Source of the DNA: Hyphomicrobiales bacterium
Lineage (GTDB): Bacteria; Pseudomonadota; Alphaproteobacteria; Rhizobiales; Methylopilaceae
Assembly (NCBI GenBank): GCA_022842205.1
Contig: JALHQA010000007.1
Location: 62,001-126,000 of the forward strand
Reading direction: 5' to 3'
DNA length: 64,000 nucleotides
Made by a program: the position numbers and the translations under genes. Numbering within the stretch: the stretch's first letter is position 1; each line of letters begins with the position of its first letter. Positions 11,341-23,391 of this stretch are shown here, piece by piece. The notes under the pieces were generated by a model. It worked only from the letters and a program-made list of their open reading frames with translations, did not search any database and was not told where the DNA came from.

Positions 11341-12203
11341 TGGGCGTCGCAGGACTTCTTTCGGGCAAGCGCGCGCTCGTCATGGGTGTCGCGAACGATC
11401 ACTCCATCGCCTGGGGCATTGCGAAGAAGCTCGCGGAGGCCGGCGCCGAACTCGCCTTCACCTATCAGGGCGACGCCCTGAAGAAGCGCGTCGGCCCGCT
11501 CGCCGCGAGCCTCGGCTCGGATATCGTGCTGCCGTGCGATGTCGAGAACGAGGACTCGGTCAAGGCAATGTTCGCGACGCTCAAGGAGCGATGGGGCACG
11601 TTCGACATTCTCGTTCACGCCATCGCCTTCTCCGACAAGTCGGAACTGAAGGGCCGCTATGCCGACACGACGCGCGCAAACTTCTCGCGCACGATGGTAA
11701 TTTCCTGCTTCTCCTTCACGGAAGTCGCGCGACAGGCCGCAGAACTGATGCCGAACGGCGGCGCGATGGTGACGCTGACCTATGGCGGCTCGGTTCGGGT
11801 CATGCCGAACTACAACGTCATGGGCGTCGCGAAAGCCGCGCTTGAGGCATCCGTTCGCTATCTCGCTTCTGACTTCGGCCCGCAGCAGATTCGCATCAAC
11901 GCCATATCGGCCGGACCTGTGCGTACACTGGCCGGCGCGGGCATTGCCGATGCGCGGCTGATGTTCAATTTCCAGACCCGGCACGCGCCGCTGAGGCGCA
12001 CTGTCACCATCGATGAGGTCGGCGGCGCGGCGCTCTATCTCCTGTCCGATCTCGGATCGGGCGTCACCGGCGAGATCCATTACGTCGACTCCGGCTACAA
12101 CATCATCTCGATGCCGCAGCCGGATTCGCTGAAAGTCGTCGACGCCGCGGAGGAAGCGGCCGAGCAGGACGCCGAACAGGCGCCGCCGCACGCCGCTGAG
12201 TGA
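11340..12203 (+). CDS. fabI: Enoyl-[acyl-carrier-protein] reductase (NADH) FabI
   Basis: 287 residues, short-chain dehydrogenase fold. It reduces trans-2-enoyl-ACP in the last step of each elongation cycle. The cofactor segment GVANDHSIAWGIA and the Tyr158-x6-Lys165 pair (NYNVMGVAKAAL) identify FabI. The ATG at 11340 shares its A with the fabB stop; a GTG one codon earlier also fits. The last ~20 residues are an Ala/Glu-rich tail. The 3' end overlaps the probable start of the LysE gene by 8 bp. Confidence 0.97.
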   Translation: MGVAGLLSGKRALVMGVANDHSIAWGIAKKLAEAGAELAFTYQGDALKKRVGPLAASLGSDIVLPCDVENEDSVKAMFATLKERWGTFDILVHAIAFSDKSELKGRYADTTRANFSRTMVISCFSFTEVARQAAELMPNGGAMVTLTYGGSVRVMPNYNVMGVAKAALEASVRYLASDFGPQQIRINAISAGPVRTLAGAGIADARLMFNFQTRHAPLRRTVTIDEVGGAALYLLSDLGSGVTGEIHYVDSGYNIISMPQPDSLKVVDAAEEAAEQDAEQAPPHAAE

Positions 12204-12819
12204 CATTCTTCCCGCGGCCCTTGCCGGTTTCGCACTCGGCGGATCGCTGATCGTCGCCATCGGCGCGCAGAACGCATTCATCCTGCGCCAGGGCCTCGTA
12301 CGATCGCATGTCTTCGTCCTGTGCCTGATCTGCGCGCTGTCGGATGCGCTGTTGATCGCAGCCGGGGTCACCGGGCTGGGCACGCTGGTGTCGCAATCGC
12401 CAGCCCTGATTTCCGTCGTCACGCTCGGCGGCGCGATTTTTCTTGCCGCCTATGCGCTCTTCGCCTTCCGGCGTGCGTTCCATCCTGCCACGCTCAAGGC
12501 CGGCAAGCGCGAGGACGATCTGAAGCGGGCGGTGCTGGCGTGCCTCGCCTTCACCTTCCTGAACCCCCATGTCTATCTCGACACCGTGGTTCTGGTCGGC
12601 AGCCTGTCCGCACGATATGAGGGCAGCGCCCGCCTCGCCTATGCGCTCGGCGCGATGCTGGCGTCCTTTGTCTGGTTCTTCTCGCTCGGCTATGGCGCAC
12701 GGCTGCTCGCTCCGCTTTTCGCCAAACCCGCCGCATGGCGCGTGCTCGATGTCATCATCGGGCTTGTGATGGCAGCGCTTGCGCTCGGACTTCTGCATCG
12801 CTTCGTACAGACGCCATGA
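12196..12819 (+). CDS. LysE/ArgO-family amino-acid exporter, probable CTG start
   Basis: 207 residues with about six membrane helices; the family exports basic or other amino acids through the inner membrane. The N-terminal motif GSLIVAIGAQNAFILRQG is diagnostic and lies upstream of every ATG, GTG or TTG in the frame: the first such codon is a TTG at 12352, inside the protein. A stop at 12130-12132 bounds the frame, and the only sensible start is CTG 12196, giving (M)SDILPAALAGF. No clear Shine-Dalgarno precedes it; it probably depends on coupling to fabI, whose end it overlaps. Substrate unknown. Confidence 0.85.
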   Translation: MSDILPAALAGFALGGSLIVAIGAQNAFILRQGLVRSHVFVLCLICALSDALLIAAGVTGLGTLVSQSPALISVVTLGGAIFLAAYALFAFRRAFHPATLKAGKREDDLKRAVLACLAFTFLNPHVYLDTVVLVGSLSARYEGSARLAYALGAMLASFVWFFSLGYGARLLAPLFAKPAAWRVLDVIIGLVMAALALGLLHRFVQTP

Positions 12820-12845
12820 AAAAGGGCGCCCGAGAGCGCCCTTTT
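12820..12845. terminator. Bidirectional intrinsic terminator after the LysE gene
   Basis: AAAAGGGCGC (12820-12829) pairs with GCGCCCTTTT (12836-12845) around a six-base loop, directly after the LysE stop and followed by more T. On the minus strand the stem ends in a T run as well, so it can also stop leftward transcripts from pnp. Confidence 0.85.
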
Positions 12846-12850
12846 CTTTC

Positions 12851-12930
12851 CGTCATCCCGGACGGCGAAGCCGGCCCGGGATCTTTGCCGAGCGATCCCG
12901 GATAATCGCTGCGCGATTTCCGGGATGACG
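12851..12930. repeat. Palindromic repeat unit (REP-like) next to the pnp stop
   Basis: CGTCATCCCGG at the left end is mirrored by CCGGGATGACG at the right end (ending 12930), with GGCGAAGCC-type inner palindromes and a second CCCGGAT pair between. It fills the space between the terminator and the pnp stop codon at 12932. Units of this style, beginning TCATCC and ending GGATGA, are seen again at 36.8, 41.0 and 45.9-46.1 kb. Confidence 0.7.
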
Positions 12931-12931
12931 A

Positions 12932-15076
<2,145 letters not shown>

Positions 15077-15236
15077 TTGGTTCTTCTCTATGGTCTGCGG
15101 CGCTTCAGGCCGGGCCACGAGCAGAATGGCAAGACGCTCCGTGCGTACGGAGCGGCTGACGATCCTGCCCGTGGAGATGTGGTGGCCCGCATCGCCTCGG
15201 TCGGGCACGGCATCCCCATGACGCCGCGCTCATTGC

Positions 15237-15263
15237 AAAAACGGCGCGCCACCCGGCGCGCCG
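15237..15263 (-). terminator. Intrinsic terminator after rpsO
   Basis: Nine perfect pairs (CGGCGCGCC at 15242-15250 with GGCGCGCCG at 15255-15263) close a four-base loop and are followed on the minus strand by five U (15237-15241). It lies just beyond the rpsO stop and should attenuate read-through into pnp. Confidence 0.88.
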
Positions 15264-15271
15264 CACGTAAC

Positions 15272-15541
15272 TCAGCGGCGAATACCGAGCCGCTTGATGA
15301 GATCTTCGTAGCGCTTTACGTCCTTGCCCTTCACATAGTCGAGCAGGCTGCGGCGCTGGCTGACCATTTTCAGAAGGCCGCGGCGCGAATGGTTGTCCTT
15401 CGCGTGGCCTTTGAAATGCTCGGTCAGATTGTTGATGCGTTCCGTCAGGATCGCGACCTGCACCTCCGGCGAACCGGTGTCGCCGGACTTGGTGGCATAT
15501 TCCTTCACGAGCGCGTCCTTGCGCTCCGCGGTAATCGACAT
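15272..15541 (-). CDS. rpsO: 30S ribosomal protein S15
   Basis: 89 residues, family length. S15 binds 16S rRNA early in 30S assembly. The segments [34 protein letters not shown] and the end [13 protein letters not shown] are canonical. ATG 15541 gives the normal MSITAERK start; an in-frame codon at 15556 is less likely. truB lies 26 bp upstream, so rpsO is the distal gene of the rimP-nusA operon before pnp. Confidence 0.99.
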   Translation of the reverse strand: MSITAERKDALVKEYATKSGDTGSPEVQVAILTERINNLTEHFKGHAKDNHSRRGLLKMVSQRRSLLDYVKGKDVKRYEDLIKRLGIRR

Positions 15542-15567
15542 CGGGCATCCTTTCAAAACAGAGGGCG

Positions 15568-16527
15568 TCAGCCCAGATGGAACACGCGCTTGGGATGAAT
15601 CTCTCCGCCTTCGGCTTCCGCCAGCGCGACGAGCGCGCCTTGGGCTGTCACATAACAGGTGCCTGAGAGCGGCGGCGCATCGCGTCCGCGCAACAAAACG
15701 GCCTGGCCCCTGCGGAGCCTTGCCGCATCCGCCCCGCTCACGGCCAACGCCGGGATGTCGTCCAGCGCGGTCTCAACGGGAAGGAGGTGGTTGGCGAGGT
15801 CACCCTCGCCGGTGGGAGATAACCCCAGACGCTCCAGTTCGTCCAGCGAAATAAGGTCCTCCTCGCCGAACGGCCCAACCCGGACCCGGCGCAGGGCCGA
15901 GACATGGCCGAGGCAACCAAGCACCCGGCCGATATCGCGGGCCAGCGCCCGCACATAGGCGCCCTTGCCCGTTTCCGTTTCGAAAACAGCAGTATTTTCA
16001 GTACGTTCGATAAGCTCGAGCCAGTAGACGACGATCTCGCGCGGCGCCAGCTCGACCTCCTCGCCGTCGCGGGCGAGGTCATAGGCGCGCTCGCCCTGAA
16101 CCTTGATGGCGGAATATTTCGGCGGGGTCTGGACGATATTGCCCCGGAAGCGGGGCAGCACAGCCTTGATATCGTCCTCGGCGGGCCGCCTGGGCGACAG
16201 GGCCGTGGTGCGGCCCTCGCTGTCGTCGGTGTCCGTCTCGGCCCCCCAGGTCACCGTGAAACGGTAGACTTTCCGGCCGTCCATGGCGAAAGGCACGGTC
16301 TTGGTGGCTTCTCCGAACGCAACCGGCAGGCAGCCGGTCGCCAACGGATCGAGCGTTCCGGCATGCCCGGCCTTCTTCGCGCCGAACAGCCGCTTGGCTT
16401 TGGCCAGGGCCTGGGTCGAGGTCATGCCTTGCGGCTTGTCGAGGATCAGCCATCCATGAAGATCGCGCTTTTTCGGGCGCTGCGGACGCGCTTCCGAAGG
16501 CGGGGCAGACGCAGGCACGTCGGTCAC
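15568..16527 (-). CDS. truB: tRNA pseudouridine(55) synthase TruB
   Basis: 319 residues. It makes pseudouridine 55 in the T-loop of tRNAs. The catalytic Asp60 is in [15 protein letters not shown], preceded by the standard [17 protein letters not shown]-like C-terminal region follows. The start is GTG 16527 and overlaps the rbfA stop as GTGA. The first ~20 residues are a Pro/Arg-rich extension. Confidence 0.97.
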   Translation of the reverse strand: MTDVPASAPPSEARPQRPKKRDLHGWLILDKPQGMTSTQALAKAKRLFGAKKAGHAGTLDPLATGCLPVAFGEATKTVPFAMDGRKVYRFTVTWGAETDTDDSEGRTTALSPRRPAEDDIKAVLPRFRGNIVQTPPKYSAIKVQGERAYDLARDGEEVELAPREIVVYWLELIERTENTAVFETETGKGAYVRALARDIGRVLGCLGHVSALRRVRVGPFGEEDLISLDELERLGLSPTGEGDLANHLLPVETALDDIPALAVSGADAARLRRGQAVLLRGRDAPPLSGTCYVTAQGALVALAEAEGGEIHPKRVFHLG

Positions 16528-16919
16528 GAATTCTTCTCCACGTCACGGCGGACTTCGGGGCTGTCGAGCAGGGAATCGATGCGCGCGCCGGCATCGAAAC
16601 TGGTGTCGACCCGGAACCGCACCTCCGGCACCGAGCGCAATTCGACACGGCGGCCGAGTTCGCCCCTGAGATATTTTCTGTTCTTCTCGAGCGCCGCGAC
16701 CACGGCTTCGGCGTTCTTGCCGCCAAGCGGCATCACATAGCAGGTTGCGAGCTTGAGATCCGGCGTCATGCGGACTTCGGGAATCGTAATGACGGTCTTT
16801 GCGAGCGCGGGATCGGGCAGTTCGCCGCGCTGCAGAATCTCCGCAAGCGCATGGCGCACGAGTTCGCCGACGCGCAGCTGGCGCTGGGACGGGCCCTGGC
16901 CCGCAGCCTTCTTTGCCAT
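16524..16919 (-). CDS. rbfA: Ribosome-binding factor A
   Basis: 131 residues, single KH-type fold. RbfA binds the 30S subunit during late 16S maturation and is needed at low temperature. The start ([18 protein letters not shown]) and the core segment [15 protein letters not shown] are typical, and the gene is in its usual place between infB and truB. It overlaps truB by four bases and is separated from infB by 60 bp. Confidence 0.97.
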   Translation of the reverse strand: MAKKAAGQGPSQRQLRVGELVRHALAEILQRGELPDPALAKTVITIPEVRMTPDLKLATCYVMPLGGKNAEAVVAALEKNRKYLRGELGRRVELRSVPEVRFRVDTSFDAGARIDSLLDSPEVRRDVEKNS

Positions 16920-16979
16920 GTTACCGGACCTCGAACGTTGCGGCCGGGGCGGGTTTGGACCGCCGCAGCCTCGACGTAA

Positions 16980-19538
16980 TTACAGCGACCGCGTGACTTC
17001 CGTCACCGAGTAGCACTCGATGATGTCGCCCTGACGCATGTCCTGATAGTTCTCGAACGCCATGCCGCATTCCTGGCCGGCCTGCACTTCCTTCACTTCA
17101 TCCTTGAAGCGCTTCAGCGTCGAGAGCTTGCCCTCGTGAATGACGACGTTGTCGCGGATCAGGCGCACGCCGGCCCCGCGCTCGACCCGGCCGTCTGTGA
17201 CGCGGCAGCCCGCGACCTTGCCGACCTTCGAGATGTTGAACACTTCGAGAATCTCGGCATTGCCGAGGAATTCCTCGCGGCGCTCCGGCGCCAGCAGGCC
17301 CGACATCGCCTTTTTGATGTCGTCCACGAGGTCGTAGATAATGTTGTAGTAACGAATCTCGGTGCCGGTACGCTCCGCGGCCTCGCGCGCTTCCTTCAGC
17401 GCGCGGACGTTGAAGCCGAGCACCGCGGCGCCCGACGCGCCGGCGAGCGTGATGTCGCTTTCGGTGATGCCGCCGACGCCGGCATGCAGCACGCGCGCGG
17501 CGACCTCGTCGGTGCCGAGCTTGGCCAGCGCCTGGATGATCGCCTCGACCGAGCCCTGCACATCACCCTTGATGACGAGCGGGAATTCCTGCTTGCCCGC
17601 CGCGGCTTTCAGGTTCGTCATCATCTGTTCGATCGAACCGCCGCCGCCGCGTCCCGAACGCGCCGCCGCGAGATCGCGGCGCTGGCGCTGACGGTACTCG
17701 GTGACTTCGCGGGCACGCGCTTCGTTCTCGACGACCGCGAGACGGTCGCCGGCTTCCGGCGCGCCCTGGAACCCGAGAATCTCGACCGGCATGGAAGGTC
17801 CCGCTTCGGAAACATTCTTGCCCTGATCGTCGATCAGCGCGCGCACGCGGCCCCATTCCGAGCCGGCGACAACGATGTCGCCGCCCTTCAGCGTGCCGCG
17901 CTGCACGAGCACGGTCGCGACCGGGCCACGGCCCTTGTCAAGCTTGGCCTCGATGACGATGCCCTCGGCCGGACGGTCCGGATTGGCCTTGAGATCGAGG
18001 ATTTCGGCCTGCAGCGCGATGAGCTCGAGCAACTTGTCGAGATTGGTCTTCTGCGTTGCGGAGACCTCAACCTCGAGAACATCGCCGCCGAGGGTCTCGA
18101 CCTGGATCTCGTACTGCAGCAGCTCCGTACGCACACGCGTCGGATTGGCCGCCGGCTTGTCGATCTTGTTGATCGCCACGATGATCGGGACGCCCGCCGC
18201 CTTGGCATGGCTGATCGCCTCGGCGGTCTGCGGCATCACGCCGTCATCGGCGGCGACGACGAGCACGACGATGTCGGTCGCCTTCGCGCCGCGCTGGCGC
18301 ATGGCCGTGAAGGCTTCGTGGCCCGGCGTGTCGATGAAGGTGACCTTGCCGCCCGAGGGCGCCGCCACCTGATAGGCGCCGATATGCTGGGTGATGCCAC
18401 CCGCTTCGCCGGCGACGACATTGGCCTTGCGGATGGCGTCGAGCAGCGAGGTCTTGCCGTGGTCGACATGGCCCATGATGGTCACGACCGGCGGACGCGG
18501 CAGCTGCGCGCCTTCCTCGTCCTTGGCGTCGAACAGGCCTTCCTCAACGTCCGATTCCGCGACACGGCGGACGCTGTGGCCGAGCTCCTCGGCGATCAGC
18601 TGCGCGGTGTCGGCGTCGATGACGTCGTTGATCTTCTTCATCTCGCCCTGCTTCATCAGCAGGCGGATGACGTCGACCGCGCGCTCGGCCATGCGGTTGG
18701 CGAGCTCCTGGATCGTGATGGTCTCGGGAATGACGACGTCGCGCTGGATCTTTTCCTTCGGCTCGGCCGACACCTTGCCGGTCATGCGCTGCACGCGGCG
18801 GCGGAACGAGGCGACCGAACGCGCGCGCTCTTCTTCCGACTCGAAGGCCGTCGTCAGCGTCAGGCGGCCGCGCTGCTTTTCCTGGCCTGCCTTGGTGCGT
18901 TCGGGCTTCGGCGGGACAACCGGCCGGCTCGGCATTCCCGGCCGGCGGACGACCGCACGCGGCGCTTCATCTTCATCGGGGCCAGCCACGCGGCGGCCAG
19001 CCGGGGCTTCTTCGCCAAGCCGCTGCTTGGCGGCGGCCTCGGCCTTCTTGCGCGCCTCGTCTTCCCGGGCGTGGCGCGTTTCCTCTTCCTTCTTGCGCGC
19101 TTCGGCGGCCTCACGTTCGGAAACGCGGCGGGCATCCTCATCCGCGCGGCGGCGGGCATCGGCCTCGGCCTTGGCACGGTCCTCACCCTCGCGCGAACGC
19201 GCATCGGCGAGAGCGCGGTCGCGCGCCTCGATCTCTTCCTCGGTCAGGGTGCGCAGGACAACGCCCGGCGTGCGCGGCGCTTTCGGAGCCGCGCTCTTCT
19301 GCGCGGGCGCGGCAGCGGCCGGAGCGGGAGACGTTTCCTTTTTCGGCACAGCGGCCGGAGCAACATCCTTGTCGCCGCCTGGCCCGATGACGCGCCGCTT
19401 CACCTTCTCCACCACGACCTGCTTGGTGCGGCCATGACTGAAGCTCTGCTTCACCGTTCCCTGCTCGACCGGGCGCTTCAGCGTCAGCGTCTTGCCGAGG
19501 CCAAGAGTTTTATCGCCCGGGTTTTTCGTATCCGTCAT
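16980..19538 (-). CDS. infB: Translation initiation factor IF-2
   Basis: 852 residues. IF-2 is the GTPase that delivers fMet-tRNA to the 30S subunit and promotes subunit joining. The N-terminal ~330 residues are a low-complexity Ala/Lys/Glu/Arg region typical of alphaproteobacterial IF-2. The G domain begins near residue 350: [12 protein letters not shown] (G1), DTPGHEAF (G3) and NKID (G4). The C-terminal domain ends in the conserved ECYSVTEV segment. The ATG overlaps the ylxR stop as ATGA. Confidence 0.98.
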   Translation of the reverse strand: MTDTKNPGDKTLGLGKTLTLKRPVEQGTVKQSFSHGRTKQVVVEKVKRRVIGPGGDKDVAPAAVPKKETSPAPAAAAPAQKSAAPKAPRTPGVVLRTLTEEEIEARDRALADARSREGEDRAKAEADARRRADEDARRVSEREAAEARKKEEETRHAREDEARKKAEAAAKQRLGEEAPAGRRVAGPDEDEAPRAVVRRPGMPSRPVVPPKPERTKAGQEKQRGRLTLTTAFESEEERARSVASFRRRVQRMTGKVSAEPKEKIQRDVVIPETITIQELANRMAERAVDVIRLLMKQGEMKKINDVIDADTAQLIAEELGHSVRRVAESDVEEGLFDAKDEEGAQLPRPPVVTIMGHVDHGKTSLLDAIRKANVVAGEAGGITQHIGAYQVAAPSGGKVTFIDTPGHEAFTAMRQRGAKATDIVVLVVAADDGVMPQTAEAISHAKAAGVPIIVAINKIDKPAANPTRVRTELLQYEIQVETLGGDVLEVEVSATQKTNLDKLLELIALQAEILDLKANPDRPAEGIVIEAKLDKGRGPVATVLVQRGTLKGGDIVVAGSEWGRVRALIDDQGKNVSEAGPSMPVEILGFQGAPEAGDRLAVVENEARAREVTEYRQRQRRDLAAARSGRGGGGSIEQMMTNLKAAAGKQEFPLVIKGDVQGSVEAIIQALAKLGTDEVAARVLHAGVGGITESDITLAGASGAAVLGFNVRALKEAREAAERTGTEIRYYNIIYDLVDDIKKAMSGLLAPERREEFLGNAEILEVFNISKVGKVAGCRVTDGRVERGAGVRLIRDNVVIHEGKLSTLKRFKDEVKEVQAGQECGMAFENYQDMRQGDIIECYSVTEVTRSL

Positions 19539-20182
19539 TCCTGATCCATCTCTGCGGCGAGATCCGCGTCCGATCCCTGCCCCGTTTCACTCTGCCGATA
19601 GCGCTGGAGCTGATGCGCCCGCGCCAAAAAAGCGTCGCTTACGGGGTCCGCAAGCAGCGCTGCATGTATCACATTCTCGCGTCCGAGCGCCAAATCCATT
19701 TGTCCAGAGGCGAACACCTCCAGCATCGGGACTTCGCGTCCGGACCTGCGCACGACCTGGGCAAGCTTGCGCTTGCCGTCGGCGGCGCCGTCCCGGGCAT
19801 GCAGCACAACCGCCGCCTCGCCCTTTGCCAGCGCCGCCTCGGCCTTGCCGAAACCCGCCAGCACTTTCCCGGCCTTGTTGGCCAGCGACAGCATATCGAG
19901 CGCCCCGCGCTCCAGCTGCCCCTCGATCTCGTCGGCCAGCTCCGGCGATGCCGAAGCCTTGTCACGAAAACCGCGCGCGAAAACCCCGCGCTTGATGGCC
20001 TCGGCGACCTTGGCCTTCTCCGCCAGCACCCAGACGCCGCGGCCGGGAAGCCGACGCCTGAAATCCGGCACCACAGTCCCGTCCGGCGCGCGGACGAAGC
20101 GGATCAAATCCTCGACCGGATAGGCTGTGCGGGTCACCGCGCAGCTGCGCTCGGTGGCGCGGCGGTCGTCGCTGTCGCTCAG
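19535..20182 (-). CDS. YlxR-type RNA-binding protein (DUF448) with L7Ae-like C-terminal half, probable CTG start
   Basis: 215 residues from the proposed start. The N-terminal DUF448 domain ([20 protein letters not shown], then GRGVWV) is usual between nusA and infB; it is a small RNA-binding protein of unclear role. The C-terminal half ([21 protein letters not shown]) resembles the L7Ae/L30e ribosomal fold found fused in alphaproteobacteria. The first ATG/GTG/TTG in frame is GTG 20137, but that would remove the conserved ERSC. CTG at 20182-20180 overlaps the nusA TGA (CTGA) and has GAGGAGGAGG (complement of 20190-20199) seven bases upstream, so I take CTG as the start. Confidence 0.85.
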   Translation of the reverse strand: MSDSDDRRATERSCAVTRTAYPVEDLIRFVRAPDGTVVPDFRRRLPGRGVWVLAEKAKVAEAIKRGVFARGFRDKASASPELADEIEGQLERGALDMLSLANKAGKVLAGFGKAEAALAKGEAAVVLHARDGAADGKRKLAQVVRRSGREVPMLEVFASGQMDLALGRENVIHAALLADPVSDAFLARAHQLQRYRQSETGQGSDADLAAEMDQE

Positions 20183-21777
20183 GCCGTGGCCTCCTCCTCG
20201 GCGGGCGCGTCCTCGGCTTCCGGCTCCGGCAGCGCGTCGATCCAGCCGGCCTTGAGGCGCGCCTGCATGATGAGCGCCTCGGCCTCTTCCTTCGACACCG
20301 AAAACCCTTCGAGCGCGCCGGCGAAATGCTTGGTCTCGCCGTCCTTGCGTTCGGTCCAGCCCAGAAGATCGTCCGTCGCCGAGCCGGCCAGGTCTTCGAC
20401 CGATTTGATGTCGTTCTCGCCGAATGCAACCAGCATCGCGGTCGTGATGCCCGGAATTTCCTTCAGTTCGTCGTCCACGCCGAGCTCCTTGCGGCGCTCG
20501 TCCTGCTCGGACTCGATGCGCGCAATATATTCGCGCGCACGGTTCTGGATTTCGGTTGCCGTGTCTTCGTCGAAGCCCTGTATGGACGAGATCTCGCCGA
20601 TGTCGACAAAGGCGATTTCCTCCACCGTGCCGAAGCCCTCGGCTGCGAGCAGCTGGCCGACGACCTCGTCGACATCGAGCGCGGTCATGAAGTTCTGCGT
20701 GCGTTCGTTGAATTCCTTCTGGCGGCGCTCGCTTTCCTCGGCCTCGGTCAGGATGTCGATGTCCCAGCCGGTCAGTTGCGAGGCAAGGCGCACATTCTGG
20801 CCGCGGCGGCCGATGGCCAGCGACAGCTGATCGTCGGGAACGACGACTTCGATCTTGCCCGAGTCTTCATCGAGCACGACCTTGACGACTTCCGCCGGCT
20901 GCAGCGCGTTGACGATGAAGGTCGCCTCGTCCGGCGACCACGGAATGATGTCGATCTTCTCGCCCTGCAGCTCGTTGACCACGGCCTGCACGCGCGAGCC
21001 GCGCATGCCGACGCAGGCGCCGACCGGATCGATGGAACTGTCGCGGGAAATCACGCCGATTTTCGCGCGCGAACCCGGATCGCGGGCCACCGCCTTGACC
21101 TCGATGATGCCGTCGTAGATTTCCGGCACTTCCTGCGCGAACAGTTTCGACATGAACTGCGGATGCGTACGCGACAGGAAAATCTGCGGGCCGCGCGGCT
21201 CCGAGCGCACGTCGTAGACATACGCCCTGATACGATCTCCCGGGCGGAACATTTCGCGCGGCAGAAGCTCGTCGCGGCGGACAATGGCTTCCCCGCGGCC
21301 GAGATCGACGATGACGTTGCCGTACTCGACGCGCTTGACGACGCCGTTGACGATATCGCCGATGCGATCCTTGTACTCGAGGTACATACGCTCGCGTTCG
21401 GCCTCGCGGACCTTCTGTACGATGACCTGCTTGGCGGACTGCGCGGCGATGCGGCCGAAATCGAACGGCGGCAGCGTCTCGGAAATATAGTCGCCGGGCT
21501 GCGCCGCGGGATTGCGCTGGCGCGCTTCCTCGATCGCGATATCGGTCGAGGTGTTTTCGACCTTCTCGACGACGTGCAGGAGACGTGACAGGCGAATCTC
21601 GCCGGTCTTCGGGTGAATCTCGGCGCGCACCTCGGTTTCCGCGCCGTAGCGGGCGCGGGCGGCCTTGGCGATCGCATCCTCCATCGCGGCCAGCACGATC
21701 TGGCGGTCGATCACTTTCTCCCGCGCGACCGCATCGGCGATCTGCAGAAGCTCAAGACGATTGGCGCTAACGGCCAT
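20179..21777 (-). CDS. nusA: Transcription termination/antitermination protein NusA
   Basis: 532 residues. NusA binds RNA polymerase and modulates pausing, termination and antitermination. Order seen: N-terminal polymerase-binding domain (1-~125), S1 domain (about 135-200), two KH domains (GACVGMRGSRVQAV and SLAIGRRGQNVRLAS), then two acidic C-terminal repeats with helix-hairpin-helix character, the alphaproteobacterial layout. The tail is Glu/Ala-rich and its codons supply the Shine-Dalgarno for ylxR. rimP lies 3 bp upstream. Confidence 0.98.
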   Translation of the reverse strand: MAVSANRLELLQIADAVAREKVIDRQIVLAAMEDAIAKAARARYGAETEVRAEIHPKTGEIRLSRLLHVVEKVENTSTDIAIEEARQRNPAAQPGDYISETLPPFDFGRIAAQSAKQVIVQKVREAERERMYLEYKDRIGDIVNGVVKRVEYGNVIVDLGRGEAIVRRDELLPREMFRPGDRIRAYVYDVRSEPRGPQIFLSRTHPQFMSKLFAQEVPEIYDGIIEVKAVARDPGSRAKIGVISRDSSIDPVGACVGMRGSRVQAVVNELQGEKIDIIPWSPDEATFIVNALQPAEVVKVVLDEDSGKIEVVVPDDQLSLAIGRRGQNVRLASQLTGWDIDILTEAEESERRQKEFNERTQNFMTALDVDEVVGQLLAAEGFGTVEEIAFVDIGEISSIQGFDEDTATEIQNRAREYIARIESEQDERRKELGVDDELKEIPGITTAMLVAFGENDIKSVEDLAGSATDDLLGWTERKDGETKHFAGALEGFSVSKEEAEALIMQARLKAGWIDALPEPEAEDAPAEEEATA

Positions 21778-21780
21778 GTT

Positions 21781-22437
21781 CTATCTCCGTCCCTTGCGTT
21801 GGACCGGCTCCTCGAGCGCGTCCACGTCCATTTCAAGTCCATCCTGAGCCGCCGCGCGCCCGGCGGCCTTGTCCGCCTGCTTGCCGCGTTTCAGCGCCTC
21901 TTCGATCAGGGCGTCGGTGAGAACCAGCCTCGCCTCCGCCATGTCCTTCACCGGCAAAAGGACTTCCTTGTCATCCGCGCCGTCCTTCACATCGTCGCGC
22001 AGCAGCCGGGCGTTCTCGCCCTCGAGCCCGACCAGCGTGCCGCGGAATTTCTTGCGGCCGTGGATCAGCGCCTCCATGTCGATCTTGGCGACATGGCCGG
22101 CCCAGCGGGTAAAATCCTCGAGCCGGACCAGCGGCCGGTCGATGCCGGGCGAGGACATTTCGAGGTAGTAGGCGCGCTCGATCGGATCCTCGACATCGAG
22201 GACCGGCGAGATCGCCTTCGAGCATTGCTCGCAATCCTCGACCGTCATGCTGCCGTCCGGCCGTTCGGCCATGATCTGGACCGTGCAGCCGTTCTGGCTG
22301 GTCACCTTCACCCGGACGAGGCGGAATCCCAGATCCTCGAACACCGGCTCGACGATATTGGCGACGCGCGCGGCCACGCCGGTTTCCCGGATCAGGCGGT
22401 CGTCCATATTGGTCCTGGGGGCGGAAGTCTCTGCCAT
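21781..22437 (-). CDS. rimP: Ribosome maturation factor RimP
   Basis: 218 residues, longer than the ~150 of E. coli because of a charged C-terminal extension after about residue 165. RimP assists 30S assembly. [13 protein letters not shown] is the family signature; [15 protein letters not shown] and [16 protein letters not shown] are the expected flanking blocks. It is the first gene of the rimP-nusA-ylxR-infB-rbfA-truB-rpsO run. Confidence 0.96.
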   Translation of the reverse strand: MAETSAPRTNMDDRLIRETGVAARVANIVEPVFEDLGFRLVRVKVTSQNGCTVQIMAERPDGSMTVEDCEQCSKAISPVLDVEDPIERAYYLEMSSPGIDRPLVRLEDFTRWAGHVAKIDMEALIHGRKKFRGTLVGLEGENARLLRDDVKDGADDKEVLLPVKDMAEARLVLTDALIEEALKRGKQADKAAGRAAAQDGLEMDVDALEEPVQRKGRR

Positions 22438-22518
22438 CGGGCTCCAAATGCCAAAAGAGCGGGCCCCGGTTCAGGAGCCCACCCCATGAAATTCGTCATG
22501 AGAAGGAGTTGGCGACTT

Positions 22519-22546
22519 ATATAGAGAAAACCGCTTCCCGGCGCAA
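22519..22546 (-). promoter_or_regulatory. Candidate promoter of the rimP-nusA operon
   Basis: On the minus strand TTGCGC (complement of 22541-22546) and CTATAT (complement of 22519-22524) are separated by 16 bp, about 80 bp upstream of rimP, in the only A/T-rich part of the 183-bp gap. A GC-rich potential stem lies between it and the rimP ATG. Confidence 0.45.
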
Positions 22547-22620
22547 GTTGCCGCACCGGACAGGAACGGGCGAGGCGCTCGCGGGTTCGTCGTTAGCACA
22601 CACCCGGATCGGAGGCCCCC

Positions 22621-23304
22621 ATGTTTACCCGACGCGCCCTGCTTCTCGGAGCCGGCACAGGCCTCGCCGTTTCGGCGATCGGCCTGCCCCATATCGCCCG
22701 CGCCGCCGCACCTTTCCCGCAGCCCGACCTTCCCTTCGCCGAAGATGCGCTGGCGCCGGTCATCTCGGCCCGCACGGTGAACCTGCACTACGGCAAGCAT
22801 CATGCGGTTTATTTCAAGAATCTCAACGAGCTGGTCGCCGGCAAGCCCTATTCGGCCATGGCTCTCGGCGAGGTTGTGCGGGCCAGCCGGGGCAAGGACG
22901 AGGACCGGAAAATCTTCAACAACGCCGGCCAGGCCTGGAACCACATTTTCTATTGGGAACAGTTCAAGCCCGGCGGCGCCAAGGCGCCTGCTGGCGAACT
23001 CCTGGCCGCGATCGACAAGGATCTCGGCGGCGTCGACAAGATGAAGGCCGGCCTCACCAAAACCGCGACCGATGTCTTCGGCTCGGGCTGGGCCTGGCTC
23101 ACCCTCGATGGCGATACGCTGAAACTTGAGGGCACGCCAGGCGGCGACAGCCCGTTCGCCGCACGAAAGACACCGCTCCTCGGCGTGGATGTCTGGGAAC
23201 ACGCCTATTATCTCGATTACGAGAACCGGCGCGCCGACCATGTAAAGGCGGTGCTCGACGGCATCGTGAACTGGGACGTGGTCGCGGCGCGCATGAGATC
23301 GTAA
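22621..23304 (+). CDS. Fe/Mn superoxide dismutase with Tat signal peptide
   Basis: 227 residues. Metal ligands of the iron/manganese family are all present: His in LHYGKHHAVY, His in WNHIFYWEQF, and Asp and His in GVDVWEHAYYLDY. Before the enzyme domain there is a twin-arginine leader, FTRRALLLGAGTGLAVSAIG, ending IARAAA. The enzyme is therefore probably folded with its metal in the cytoplasm and exported to the periplasm by Tat. Most members of this family are cytoplasmic. Choice of Fe or Mn cannot be made from the sequence. Confidence 0.92.
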   Translation: MFTRRALLLGAGTGLAVSAIGLPHIARAAAPFPQPDLPFAEDALAPVISARTVNLHYGKHHAVYFKNLNELVAGKPYSAMALGEVVRASRGKDEDRKIFNNAGQAWNHIFYWEQFKPGGAKAPAGELLAAIDKDLGGVDKMKAGLTKTATDVFGSGWAWLTLDGDTLKLEGTPGGDSPFAARKTPLLGVDVWEHAYYLDYENRRADHVKAVLDGIVNWDVVAARMRS

Positions 23305-23391
23305 CGGCGGAGCTCGCAGCCAGATCAGCGCGCTCGACTTTGGACGCGTTGGTCGTGGCGCTGTGCCCTGATATGGCTAACCGCGCAGCCC

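Noticed and set aside
17136-19544. 802-codon frame antisense to infB
   Set aside because: Same GC-driven artefact; no domain and full overlap with IF-2.
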